From positions 1 through 64,000 of the forward strand of contig NZ_SPHL01000004.1 of assembly GCF_005844425.1 (NCBI RefSeq): a stretch of DNA of 64,000 bases, given 5' to 3'. Positions 33,890 through 40,922 of the stretch are shown in pieces; position 1 is the stretch's first letter, and every line of letters starts with the position of its first letter. Both the position numbers and the translations under genes were made by a program. This DNA is from Anaerofustis stercorihominis (GTDB lineage Bacteria; Bacillota; Clostridia; Eubacteriales; Anaerofustaceae). The notes under the pieces were generated by a model. It did no database searches and was not told where the DNA came from. It saw only the letters and a list, made by a program, of their open reading frames with translations.

Positions 33890-34611
33890 ATGTACTGTCA
33901 ATCGAACTTCGGAAAGAAAAGCGGACCGGCGTCATTCCTGTGTTGCTGGCGGTTGGAGTGTTAGGAGCTGCATACGCATTTGTTAATTTCCTTGTGCGGA
34001 AAGATACGCTTTTGAATTTGCCGCTGGCCCCGATGGATGTTCTGCTGACCCAGCTTTACGGTGTGATTATGATCCTGAACCTGTTCGGTATCGTGGTTGC
34101 CACCTGCATGGTCTACAACATGGAGTTTAAGGGCAGCGCCATCAAGAAGATGTATATGCTCCCCATGAGCGTTCCGGCTATGTACCTGTGCAAATTCCTG
34201 ATTCTGACGGTCATGTTTTTGGTTGCAATCGTACTGCAAAATTTAGCACTTATGCAGATCGGCATGACAGATTTGCCGGAAGGAGCATTTGAGATGGGAA
34301 CACTGGTGCGCTTTGCCGGATATTCTTTCCTCACATCTATGCCGGTGTTGTCGTTTATGCTGCTGATTTCTTCGCGCTTTGAAAATATGTGGATACCTCT
34401 CGGTGTAGGGGTCGCAGGATTTTTAAGCGGTATGGCGCTGGCCAGTTCAAATCTTGCTGTCCTGATGGCTCATCCTTTTGTGCTTATGCTGAAACCGGCA
34501 GTTGCCATGAGCGCCCAGCCCGATATGACTGTGAGCGCGGTATCTTTGATGGAGACTGTTTTGTTCCTTGCTATTGCACTGTGGCTGGCGAAAAGCAAAC
34601 GCTATGAGTAA
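33886..34611 (+). CDS. LanE/CprB-like ABC transporter permease
   Basis: A 241-residue membrane protein with about six hydrophobic segments, starting MNVLSIELRKEKRTGVIPVLLAVGVLG. It overlaps the ATPase gene by 4 bp. Composition and size are those of the LanE/MutE-type permease that pairs with a second, different permease. There is no extracellular loop of the large BceB type, which argues against a bacitracin-type BceAB system. Confidence 0.82.
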   Translation: MNVLSIELRKEKRTGVIPVLLAVGVLGAAYAFVNFLVRKDTLLNLPLAPMDVLLTQLYGVIMILNLFGIVVATCMVYNMEFKGSAIKKMYMLPMSVPAMYLCKFLILTVMFLVAIVLQNLALMQIGMTDLPEGAFEMGTLVRFAGYSFLTSMPVLSFMLLISSRFENMWIPLGVGVAGFLSGMALASSNLAVLMAHPFVLMLKPAVAMSAQPDMTVSAVSLMETVLFLAIALWLAKSKRYE

Positions 34612-34626
34612 GGAGGGATTGAGAAA

Positions 34627-35391
34627 ATGAGCTTTTTGGAATTGCTCAGAATTGAGTTTATGAAGGTGAAACGCTCAAAGATCGTACCACTGATCTTTAT
34701 CGCACCACTGTTGGTGGTTGCCTCCGGGGTTGCAAGCCTGAGCCGCTATTTCACCCCGGAATATACAAACGCATGGCCTGCCATGTTCATTCAAAGCGCA
34801 TTGGTTTATGCGTATTACCTGTTGCCGTTCAGTATGATTGTTGTCTGTGTGATGATTGCAGGCCGGGAAACCGGTAACAATGGCATCTTAAAAATGCTGG
34901 CGTTGCCGGTCAGCCGATACGCGCTTTCGATTGCCAAGTTCTGTGTGCTGGCATTTTACCTGTTCATGGAAATGGTGGTGTTTCTTGCAGTGTTTGTAAT
35001 TGCGGGATTGATTGCGACACAGACGATGGGAGTAACAGAAACCTTGCCGATCCTGTATCTGCTGAAATGGTGCTTGGGGCTGTTTCTGACAATGCTGCCG
35101 TGTATTGCGGCTATGTGGGCAATCACGGTTCTGTTTGAAAAGCCGCTTCTTTCCGTTGGGTTGAATTTGCTGCTTGTAATTCCCGGTATCTTGGTTGCGA
35201 ATACGCCGCTGTGGATTGTTTATCCGTACTGTTACAGCGGTTATCTCGTTTCCTGCTCTCTCCATGATTTTACAGCAGAAGCTTCCGACGCCGCTTTTTC
35301 GATGTTTCCGTTCCTGCCCTGCGCGATTATAGTGTTCGGTCTGTTTTTCGCGTTGGCCGTCACCCGATTTGGGAAAAAAGAAATGAGGTAA
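34627..35391 (+). CDS. LanG/CprC-like ABC transporter permease
   Basis: A 254-residue membrane protein (start MSFLELLRIEFMKVKRSKIVPLIFIAPLLV) with about six membrane helices, 15 nt after the first permease and behind AAGGAGGG. It is the second half of the heterodimeric channel of a LanFEG-type immunity transporter. Motif matches are limited to the general ABC-2 permease pattern, so substrate assignment depends on the neighbours (two-component system and lipoprotein). Confidence 0.82.
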   Translation: MSFLELLRIEFMKVKRSKIVPLIFIAPLLVVASGVASLSRYFTPEYTNAWPAMFIQSALVYAYYLLPFSMIVVCVMIAGRETGNNGILKMLALPVSRYALSIAKFCVLAFYLFMEMVVFLAVFVIAGLIATQTMGVTETLPILYLLKWCLGLFLTMLPCIAAMWAITVLFEKPLLSVGLNLLLVIPGILVANTPLWIVYPYCYSGYLVSCSLHDFTAEASDAAFSMFPFLPCAIIVFGLFFALAVTRFGKKEMR

Positions 35392-35396
35392 ATACT

Positions 35397-35693
35397 ATGG
35401 AAAAGAAAAAACTTCAATCAATCAGTATAGCTGCGCTCATTGTGAGCATCCTGCCGCTGGCGGCCCTTATTCCGTCATTTCTGCACCTTTCGCTGTCGGA
35501 CGGCATCCGAACTGTTTGGGCCGGAGCCAATATCGTTTTTGTTCTGCTGGGCCTGATTCTTTCGGTAATTTGTGTGCGTAACAGGGAAAGCCGTAGCGTT
35601 ATCAATATCGTATCAACAGCAATCAGTGCTTTTTGGTTGTTGCTGATGGTGGGAATTGTTGCACTCGCTTTGTTCCTTACTTTCGTTCAGTGA
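35397..35693 (+). CDS. Small membrane protein of cargo 1
   Basis: A 98-residue protein with three hydrophobic segments (about residues 9-30, 40-60 and 72-97) and a short basic N-terminus (MEKKKLQSIS). It starts 5 nt after the permease gene. No family is recognised. It is possibly an accessory of the exporter; the only evidence is position and membrane character. Confidence 0.65.
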   Translation: MEKKKLQSISIAALIVSILPLAALIPSFLHLSLSDGIRTVWAGANIVFVLLGLILSVICVRNRESRSVINIVSTAISAFWLLLMVGIVALALFLTFVQ

Positions 35694-35703
35694 GGAAATG
35701 GTT

Positions 35704-36195
35704 ATGCACAAAATTGGAAAAATCTTTGGATGTTGTCTGATTGCTGTTACTTTGCTGGCCTGTACTGCCTGCTCTGGCCTCGATAGATTAAGCGAAAATC
35801 TAAAAGACGGAGCAACGCAGCTAAGTGACGATGTGGTGATCGGGAAAAGCAACGCGCTCATAACGCCTTATCAGTCCTTTGAGGGCAGTCGTACTTCGGA
35901 TAGTTATGCTTTTCAAGCTACTTATGACGCTTCTGTAATGGGCTTCGATGGACAGGATATTTTGGTAGCGGATACCGACCTCAAAGAAAATGAGTGCCGG
36001 GAAATCACCATCCAGTATAGTTTTGATGTTCAATCTGGAAATTGCCAACTCATTTACATTTCCCCGGAATTAGAGGAAAAAGTGCTTTCTAAATCCGACA
36101 GCGGTAGCGTTACCGTCCAACTTCAAGCGGGAGCTAACTATATTGGGATCACCGGCACAGACTATTCAGGCGCTATCCAGATTGATGTGGAATAG
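35704..36195 (+). CDS. Lipoprotein of cargo 1, possible immunity-type partner
   Basis: A 163-residue secreted protein. The signal peptide ends in a lipobox (VTLLACTACSGLDRL), so it is anchored to the outer face of the membrane. The mature part is acidic and beta-rich (QITIQYSFDVQSG, VTVQLQAGANYIGITGTDYSG), reminiscent of small beta-sandwich domains. In lantibiotic immunity a lipoprotein (LanI) often joins LanFEG, so a peptide-binding function is possible; sequence alone does not show it. Confidence 0.7.
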   Translation: MHKIGKIFGCCLIAVTLLACTACSGLDRLSENLKDGATQLSDDVVIGKSNALITPYQSFEGSRTSDSYAFQATYDASVMGFDGQDILVADTDLKENECREITIQYSFDVQSGNCQLIYISPELEEKVLSKSDSGSVTVQLQAGANYIGITGTDYSGAIQIDVE

Positions 36196-36208
36196 ACGGT
36201 AGAAAGTT

Positions 36209-36562
36209 ATGAAACGACTATTAGTAGTGGACGATAATACGGAATATCTGCAATTCCTGTCATCCGTGTTATCAGGTGATTTTGATACGATTAAGGCTAC
36301 GGGCGTCAAGGACGCATTGGATATTCTTCAAGCGATTACAGTAGATGCGATATGTTCCGATTTCAATATGAAAGACGGCACAGGATTGGATTTGCTTGAA
36401 GATATTCGTCAACGAGGGATCTCCGTTCCTTTCCTACTTATGTCTGGCAATGACGATTACCTGCTTGTACAACAGACAAAACTTTATGGCGGCGTTTTTT
36501 GCTGCAAAACCGATTATGATTTGATTGCGAAAATAAAAGCACTGAATAACCCCGAACCATAA
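36209..36562 (+). CDS. Single-domain response regulator (receiver only)
   Basis: A 117-residue CheY-like protein. Acidic pair VVDDN, phospho-acceptor Asp51 in AICSDFNMKDG, Ser in LLMSGND and Lys100 in VFCCKTDYD complete the receiver site. There is no output domain, and the frame ends in NNPEP before a hairpin. No kinase lies next to it; the only kinase in cargo 1 is at 30876-32276, so this protein may take phosphate from it as a sink or connect to another system. Confidence 0.82.
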   Translation: MKRLLVVDDNTEYLQFLSSVLSGDFDTIKATGVKDALDILQAITVDAICSDFNMKDGTGLDLLEDIRQRGISVPFLLMSGNDDYLLVQQTKLYGGVFCCKTDYDLIAKIKALNNPEP

Positions 36563-36574
36563 TGCTCTATCATC

Positions 36575-36740
36575 TGCCGGACGACGGCAAAAGAAAAAAA
36601 GCCGTCGTTCAGCAGGCAATCATCATGCCATCATTATATATCACGGCGGCTTTGAATAAATCAGGGCCGCCGCTCTTTTGTCCCTCAAAGGAATGACGAC
36701 CACAAGCTAAAGATCACGGCGGCTTTAGGAGGGAGCCGCC
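36575..36740 (+). promoter_or_regulatory. Structured leader, copy 1
   Basis: Three consecutive hairpins. First, GACGACGGC (36580-36588) pairs with GCCGTCGTT (36601-36609) around an A-rich loop. Second, GGCGGC (36645-36650) pairs with GCCGCC (36666-36671), with the tail GCTCTTTT. Third, CGGCGGCT (36717-36724) pairs with AGCCGCCG (36734-36741), with the ribosome binding site AGGAGG in its loop, directly before the GTG at 36741. The same order of hairpins is found at 49685-49865. Confidence 0.65.
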
Positions 36741-36985
36741 GTGAAGCGAGAACAGCTTCGACATAATTCGGCAGGAATTTACCTGTCAAAAAAAGCCTGT
36801 CCCCGGCAGCGGGGACATATACCCAAGAAGATGAACTATACTATGTAGGTAAGCAGCAAAACACACCAGATAGCGTCTGGCTGGCGTATGACCAGTCAGG
36901 CGTTTTTTGTCGCATCCTGCGGTTTTCCGTGGGGTGTCGTTCTCCACCGTCCCCATTTCAATTCACCCGTCAACCCCTGAATTGA
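36741..36985 (+). pseudogene. Short leader ORF, copy 1, frame broken at an A7 run
   Basis: GTG 36741 opens a frame that matches the intact 79-codon ORF at 49865 for 15 codons and then leaves it at the run of seven A (36788-36794), ending at TAG 36848 after 35 codons. The conserved frame continues one base back (-1) through NTPDSVWLAYDQSGVF... and ends at TGA 36983-36985, 14 nt before the sigma-like gene. The A run is a canonical slippery heptamer in the zero frame (codons AAA AAA). A hairpin GTCCCC/GGGGAC (36799-36816) starts 4 nt later. It is either a simple 1-nt deletion or programmed -1 frameshifting. Confidence 0.55.
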
Positions 36986-36990
36986 AATGG
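36953..36990 (+). promoter_or_regulatory. Inverted repeat next to the ribosome binding site, copy 1
   Basis: Perfect 13-bp arms CCATTTCAATTCA (36953-36965) and TGAATTGAAATGG (36978-36990) with a 12-nt loop. The right arm runs into the ribosome binding site GGAGGA and ends 9 nt before the ATG at 37000. The identical element occurs at 50077-50114. It could be a protein operator or an RNA hairpin that controls translation. Confidence 0.75.
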
Positions 36991-36999
36991 AGGACAAGT

Positions 37000-37482
37000 A
37001 TGTTCAATAAGAAAAGTGAATACGCGCAGAATAAGCGCGAGAAAGATAGCATCATCTACATAAGTGTGAATGGACGCATCCGGCTCACCCGCGCAGACTT
37101 TTCCAGTGAGGAAGAATTTCTTCGCTGGAAACAATGGTCCGATGAGGACTACTATGAGACGGAACGCCGGGGGCGTGGATACTACGATAACGGGGTTCCT
37201 CTGGATGAAAACATAAGCGCGGCAGGTGCGGTGGAGTCTGCGGAGGATGCTTATTTCCGTGAGCTTCTGGCTGATGAAATCGAAGCGGCTCGGAAAGCTC
37301 TGTGTCAGGAGCGCATGGCTAAGGTGAAAGCCCTTCTGACCGCCAGGCAGTACCGCCGGATCTGGATGTGTTTGGCCGAAGAAAAATCCATCACAGAGAT
37401 CTCCAGGATTGAAGGACGGTCTAAAGCCAGTGTGTCCCGTTCTATTGCTGCGGCGCTCCATAAGCTCCGCAAACTGCGTTAA
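37000..37482 (+). CDS. Sigma-70 region 4-like regulator, copy 1
   Basis: A 160-residue protein starting MFNKKSEYAQNKREKDSIIYI (ATG 37000 behind GGAGGACAAGT). The N-terminal half is acidic (RLTRADFSSEEEFLRWKQW). The last 55 residues carry an HTH of sigma region 4 type (ARQYRRIWMCLAEEKSITEISRIEGRSKASVSRSIAAALHKL). It is a paralogue of the protein at 50124. Comparable small sigma-like proteins (Orf7-like) occur in Tn916/Tn1549 elements and act in control of transfer genes; whether this one guides RNA polymerase is not known. Confidence 0.78.
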   Translation: MFNKKSEYAQNKREKDSIIYISVNGRIRLTRADFSSEEEFLRWKQWSDEDYYETERRGRGYYDNGVPLDENISAAGAVESAEDAYFRELLADEIEAARKALCQERMAKVKALLTARQYRRIWMCLAEEKSITEISRIEGRSKASVSRSIAAALHKLRKLR

Positions 37483-37484
37483 GG

Positions 37485-37531
37485 CAGAATAAGAAACTAT
37501 CAACAGGGGTGGCCTGCAGATGCAGGCCGCC
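37485..37531. repeat. Palindrome-bearing repeat at right edge of cargo 1
   Basis: Second copy of the repeat at 30825-30866: cagaat...atcaaca and the palindrome GGCCTGC-AGAT-GCAGGCC, here with GGTGGCC in place of GGCGGCC at the outer left arm and a 5-nt insertion in the spacer. It lies 25 nt upstream of the relaxase gene, a position where a relaxase or MobC binding site would be plausible. Confidence 0.68.
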
Positions 37532-37555
37532 CTCATCATGGAAGGAGGCTTTTTC

Positions 37556-38980
37556 ATGGCAACCACGCGGCTCATGCCCCTGCACACCGGCAAAGGCCGG
37601 ACGGTGGGGACGGCCATCAGCGACATCATCGACTATGTTCAAAATCCGCAGAAAACAGATAACGGCAGGCTCATTACCAGCTATCAATGTGACAGCCGGA
37701 TTGCAGATGCGGAGTTCCTTTTCAATAAGCGGCAGTACATCGCCGCCACCGGCCGGGTACGGGGTGAGGACGATGTGATTGCCTATCATATCCGACAATC
37801 CTTTGTCCCTGGTGAGATCACGCCGGAAGAAGCAAACCGGCTGGGCTGTGAGCTGGCGCGGCGCTTCACCAAGGGGAAACACGCCTTTATTGTCTGCACT
37901 CACATTGATAGAAAACACATCCATAATCACATCATTTTCGATGCCACCGCGCTGGACTACCAGCGAAAGTTTCGGAACTTTTGGGGCAGCACCCGCGCGG
38001 TCCGGCGGCTTAATGATACCATCTGTATAGAGAACGGATATTCCATTGTAGAGAACCCGAAGCCGCATGGAAAGAGCTATAACAAGTGGCTGGGTGATCG
38101 GGCCAAACAATCTCAGCGGGAGACGCTGCGTGTGATGATCGACCAGGCCCTGGAGCATAAACCCGCCGACTTCGATGCCCTGCTGAAGCTGCTGGAAGGG
38201 ATGGGCTGCGAGGTGTCCCGCCGTGGGCAGTCGTACAGCATCAAAGCACCTGGATGGGACAATGCCGCCCGCATGAGTAAGAAGCTGGGCAAAGGGTACA
38301 GTGAAGCCGAGCTTCGTGCGGTTCTGGCCGGAGAAAAGGAACATACCCCCACCAGGACCACGCCCCACCCGGAGCCGAAACAGGCTGTGAGCCTGATGGT
38401 CGATATTCAGGAAAAGCTTCGCGCTGGCAAGGGGGCCGGTTATCAGCGATGGGCCACCGGCTTCAATCTGAAGCAGATGGCGCAGACCATGAATTATCTC
38501 TCCGAGCATAAACTGCTTGATTATAAAGTGCTGTCGGAAAAGACAGCGGCAGCCACCGCCCTGTACAATGAATTGTCCGCGCAGATCAAGGCAGCGGAAA
38601 AGCGAATGACGGAGATTGCGGTCCTCCGCACCCACATCATCAACTACGCCAAAACGCGGGAGGTCTATGTCGCATATCGCAAGGCCGGATATTCAAAGAA
38701 GTTCCGCGCCGAGCATGAGGCAGACATCCTTTTACACCAGACCGCAAAGAAAGCATTTGATGAGCTGGGAATGAAAAAGCTCCCCACCGTCAAGAGCTTG
38801 CAGGCGGAATATGCGGAGCTGATGGCACAAAAAAAGGCAGCCTATTCCGGCTACCGAAAGGCCCGTGATGAGATGAAGGAGCTTCTGACCGTCAAGGCCA
38901 ATGTAGACCGCATCATGGGCTATGAGGAAGAAAAGCAGACAGAAAAAGAACACGCCCAGGAGCAGAGCCAGGGACGATGA
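37556..38980 (+). CDS. MOBP-type relaxase
   Basis: A 474-residue relaxase of the MobA/VirD2-like (PF03432) family, ATG 37556 behind GGAAGGAGGC. The likely catalytic Tyr lies in the N-terminal part (YVQNPQKT or YQC region). The metal-binding three-His motif is CTHIDRKHIHNHIIFDA (about residues 115-130). The C-terminal half is helical, Lys/Glu-rich and probably coiled-coil. The protein should nick at oriT and pilot the single strand through the channel. It is separated from mobC by 7.7 kb of cargo. No damage is visible. Confidence 0.9.
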   Translation: MATTRLMPLHTGKGRTVGTAISDIIDYVQNPQKTDNGRLITSYQCDSRIADAEFLFNKRQYIAATGRVRGEDDVIAYHIRQSFVPGEITPEEANRLGCELARRFTKGKHAFIVCTHIDRKHIHNHIIFDATALDYQRKFRNFWGSTRAVRRLNDTICIENGYSIVENPKPHGKSYNKWLGDRAKQSQRETLRVMIDQALEHKPADFDALLKLLEGMGCEVSRRGQSYSIKAPGWDNAARMSKKLGKGYSEAELRAVLAGEKEHTPTRTTPHPEPKQAVSLMVDIQEKLRAGKGAGYQRWATGFNLKQMAQTMNYLSEHKLLDYKVLSEKTAAATALYNELSAQIKAAEKRMTEIAVLRTHIINYAKTREVYVAYRKAGYSKKFRAEHEADILLHQTAKKAFDELGMKKLPTVKSLQAEYAELMAQKKAAYSGYRKARDEMKELLTVKANVDRIMGYEEEKQTEKEHAQEQSQGR

Positions 38981-39006
38981 CTGACTCATGGATTTGGGCT
39001 TTTCGG

Positions 39007-39290
39007 GAGGGAAAGCCTGCGGCGGCTTTCCCTCTTGTCTGCTCACCGGCGCAGGACGGGAACCGGGTCAAGAGTGCGAAGCATCCGCCCACCGGCGGCT
39101 TGCTCTTGATGCGGTTTCTGTCCTGTGCTATCCATCGCCTGGGCGATGGAAAAAGCGTTCTACCAGAACGCGCAGCCAGCTCCAAAATGGAGCTGTTTAT
39201 GGGGGTTTGGGGGCAGCGCCCTCAACAAGCAACCTGGGATCTTCGCGCCAGCGAAAATCCCAGGTTTGGCCTCGGTGGGTCCCACGAGGC
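39007..39290. other. Hairpin-rich non-coding region behind the relaxase (oriT candidate)
   Basis: The 385 bp between relaxase and XRE gene hold no gene but six perfect stems: GAGGGAAAGCC/GGCTTTCCCTC (39007-39034), TCCATCGCC/GGCGATGGA (39131-39150), GCGTTCT/AGAACGC (39155-39171), CAGCTCCA/TGGAGCTG (39177-39195), AACCTGGGAT/ATCCCAGGTT (39231-39266) and GCCTCG/CGAGGC with inner TGGG/CCCA (39269-39290). An imperfect inverted repeat, CAAGAGtGC...GCTTGCTCTTG, lies at about 39069-39109. The first hairpin may be the relaxase terminator. The remainder has the look of an oriT or of a structured RNA. Confidence 0.5.
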
Positions 39291-39365
39291 ATTGCTTGCC
39301 GGTTTCTCGTACCCCGTATTTTTGCCCTTTCGGGCGGTATTTCTTCAAATGAGAAAAGAGGACGC

Positions 39366-39734
39366 TTACACATCCTCCTTCTCATCATCCGCATCTTTTA
39401 ATTTGATGGCTCCGTCAATGACGCCTTCCACAATGGGCAGATACTTCTCCGGGCAAAGCTGTAATTTGTGGCTTGTCCGTTGGCGCAGCTCACTGTCCTC
39501 CCGAAGTAACTCCGGGTTGAAGTAGCGTTCTGCGGGCAGCTTGCAAATGCGGATGAGCTGCATCACAACCGGCACGCTGGGTATTGTGCCGCACAGCTCA
39601 ATATTTGCAAGATAGCGCGGGTCGATACCGACCTTTTCAGCCAGCTCCCGGCGGGACATTTTTACAGCTTCACGCGCCTGCTGAACATCTGCTCCGAAGG
39701 TTTCAAATCCAGGGCAATCTTTCACATTCGGCAT
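39366..39734 (-). CDS. XRE-family HTH regulator
   Basis: A 122-residue regulator with an N-terminal Cro/CI-type HTH (about residues 14-70: ADVQQAREAVKMSRRELAEKVGID, then RYLANIELCGTIPSVPVVMQL). A C-terminal part follows (KLQLCPEKYLPIVEGVIDGAIKL) that ends in an acidic tail. It faces the relaxase gene and is divergent from the TetR operon. Similar XRE proteins in Tn1549-type elements lie near the relaxase and probably repress transfer genes. Confidence 0.82.
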   Translation of the reverse strand: MPNVKDCPGFETFGADVQQAREAVKMSRRELAEKVGIDPRYLANIELCGTIPSVPVVMQLIRICKLPAERYFNPELLREDSELRQRTSHKLQLCPEKYLPIVEGVIDGAIKLKDADDEKEDV

Positions 39735-39934
39735 ATCACATCACCCTATTACATTCTATTGTTCATAGGATGCGCTGGGAATGATATGATATGCGCTTTA
39801 GCTTCATTTTATAATTCCGCCAATGTAAAGAATTTTATGATGAAAGTCAGCGGATTACACTGAGGATACCGATAGAGAAAACTCAACCTGTTAATGCACT
39901 GTTAGCTTTGACTACTCAAAGTTAGAATGACCTA

Positions 39935-39963
39935 TTGACACCGGTTACTCGATATGATATATT
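39935..39963 (+). promoter_or_regulatory. Sigma-70 promoter for the TetR gene
   Basis: TTGACA (39935-39940), 17-bp spacer, TATATT (39958-39963), 48 nt before the ATG at 40012. It lies in a relatively AT-rich 277-bp gap between the divergent XRE and TetR genes. The rest of the gap shows no gene. Confidence 0.72.
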
Positions 39964-40011
39964 AAGACCGATGGATTGAAACTGGTGGTCTTGAATGAAG
40001 GGAGGCGAACT

Positions 40012-40647
40012 ATGGCAAAAAGAGTGGCGGGAGTGACTGAAAAGCTCATGGAATGTGCTAAAGAGGAGTTTTTAGCAAATGGATATGAAAATGCTTCTCT
40101 CCGGATAATTGCAGAAAAGGCTGGATCGAGTAAAGGCGCAATCTATATTCGCTACCCTGATAAAGAAAGCCTATATCGGTCCCTGGTTCAACCGGCGGCG
40201 GACGGTTTTTGTGAATTGTTACAAACCGTATTATCCGGGTTTACCACGATGCCAGGTAATGAGCAGACAGAGCAAATGCTTCGATATTCCAATGATGGCT
40301 TTCCTAAAGTAGTGGACTATCTTTACGATCATTTCGATGAATTTAAGCTGTTGCTTACCAGTGGAGAGAATAGTGTCTATCAAGAGTTTATTCATCGTGT
40401 TGTTGAGCTGGATACAGAATGTACTGCAAAGTATATTGAGGCATCTGGAAATGATGCAATAACAAGCGGCCGGCTCACGCCGGAACTAAATCATCTTCTT
40501 TCCAGTGCTTTCTATACGGGAATGTTTGAGGTTATCATTCACGATATGCCGAAAGCCCAGGCATTGGAGCATATCCGCAAAATGCGGCGTTTCTATACCG
40601 CTGGATGGCAGACCATCTTTTCTACGGATGGAGGTGATGTCGTATGA
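40012..40647 (+). CDS. TetR/AcrR-family regulator
   Basis: A 211-residue regulator. The ATG at 40012 is preceded by GAAGGGAGGCG; the longer start at 39976 lies on the promoter side and is unlikely. The HTH lies at about residues 22-46 (NASLRIIAEKAGSSKGAIYIRYPDKESLY), and the remainder is the ligand-binding helical domain. It is co-transcribed with the KTR protein and placed in front of the transporter operon, so it probably responds to a substrate of these transporters. Confidence 0.85.
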   Translation: MAKRVAGVTEKLMECAKEEFLANGYENASLRIIAEKAGSSKGAIYIRYPDKESLYRSLVQPAADGFCELLQTVLSGFTTMPGNEQTEQMLRYSNDGFPKVVDYLYDHFDEFKLLLTSGENSVYQEFIHRVVELDTECTAKYIEASGNDAITSGRLTPELNHLLSSAFYTGMFEVIIHDMPKAQALEHIRKMRRFYTAGWQTIFSTDGGDVV

Positions 40648-40841
40648 GTGGTTGGATTGACCGCAACGGTTGGATTCACTGTCCTACCTGCGGCAACAAA
40701 ACCCGCACGAAAGTAAATCCGGATACTGTTCTCAAACACTTTCCGCTATTTTGTCCTAAATGCGGGAAAGAACACATCGTAGATGTGCAGGGACAAAGCA
40801 TCATATTATCAGAGCCAGACGCCAAGACGCAGAGCCGATAA
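40644..40841 (+). CDS. Cysteine-rich KTR zinc-ribbon protein
   Basis: A 65-residue protein with two CxxC pairs (CPTCGNKTRTKVN and CPKCGKE) forming a zinc ribbon and the KTR motif right after the first pair. The KTR family is widespread on mobile elements next to TetR regulators. It overlaps the tetR stop by 4 bp (ATGA). The role is unknown; RNA or DNA binding is plausible. Confidence 0.82.
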   Translation: MSGWIDRNGWIHCPTCGNKTRTKVNPDTVLKHFPLFCPKCGKEHIVDVQGQSIILSEPDAKTQSR

Positions 40842-40876
40842 TTTACAGGATAAATCCTGTGGATTGTCGGCTTTTA
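40833..40876 (+). terminator. Terminator of the tetR-KTR operon
   Basis: Outer arms AGCCGA (40833-40838) and TCGGCT (40867-40872) enclose the perfect inner palindrome ACAGGAT-AA-ATCCTGT, followed by TTTTA. The inner palindrome could also serve as an operator. Confidence 0.65.
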
Positions 40877-40909
40877 CTTTTAACCTATGGTTAGGTTCTG
40901 CTAACTAAA
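40864..40909 (+). promoter_or_regulatory. Promoter with DtxR-like box in front of the transporter operon
   Basis: Weak promoter TTGTCG (40864-40869), 16-bp spacer, TATGGT (40886-40891). The 19-mer at 40891-40909 (TTAGGTTCTGCTAACTAAA) agrees at 14 of 19 places with the classical DtxR/IdeR box TTAGGTTAGCCTAACCTAA. It lies between the -10 region and the ribosome binding site. The last gene of the operon encodes a DtxR/MntR-family protein, so metal-dependent self-control of the operon is likely. Confidence 0.6.
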
Positions 40910-40922
40910 AGGAGGGAATTGT

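Noticed and set aside
33125-35391. BceAB-type bacitracin transporter
   Set aside because: There are two small permeases of about 250 residues instead of one ten-helix permease with a large extracellular loop.
36907-36999. Upstream extension of the sigma-like gene, copy 1 (and 50055-50123 for copy 2)
   Set aside because: The extension reads through the 13-bp inverted repeat and has no ribosome binding site, while ATG 37000 / 50124 has GGAGGACAAGT directly before it.
30866-37484. vanB-type glycopeptide resistance operon as expected for Tn1549
   Set aside because: A two-component system is present, but it is followed by a LanFEG-like exporter; there are no vanH/vanB/vanX-type ligase, dehydrogenase or dipeptidase genes in either cargo.
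38977-39525. Open frames across the hairpin cluster behind the relaxase
   Set aside because: Several frames are open in both strands but cut through perfect palindromes, lack ribosome binding sites and encode no recognisable domain.
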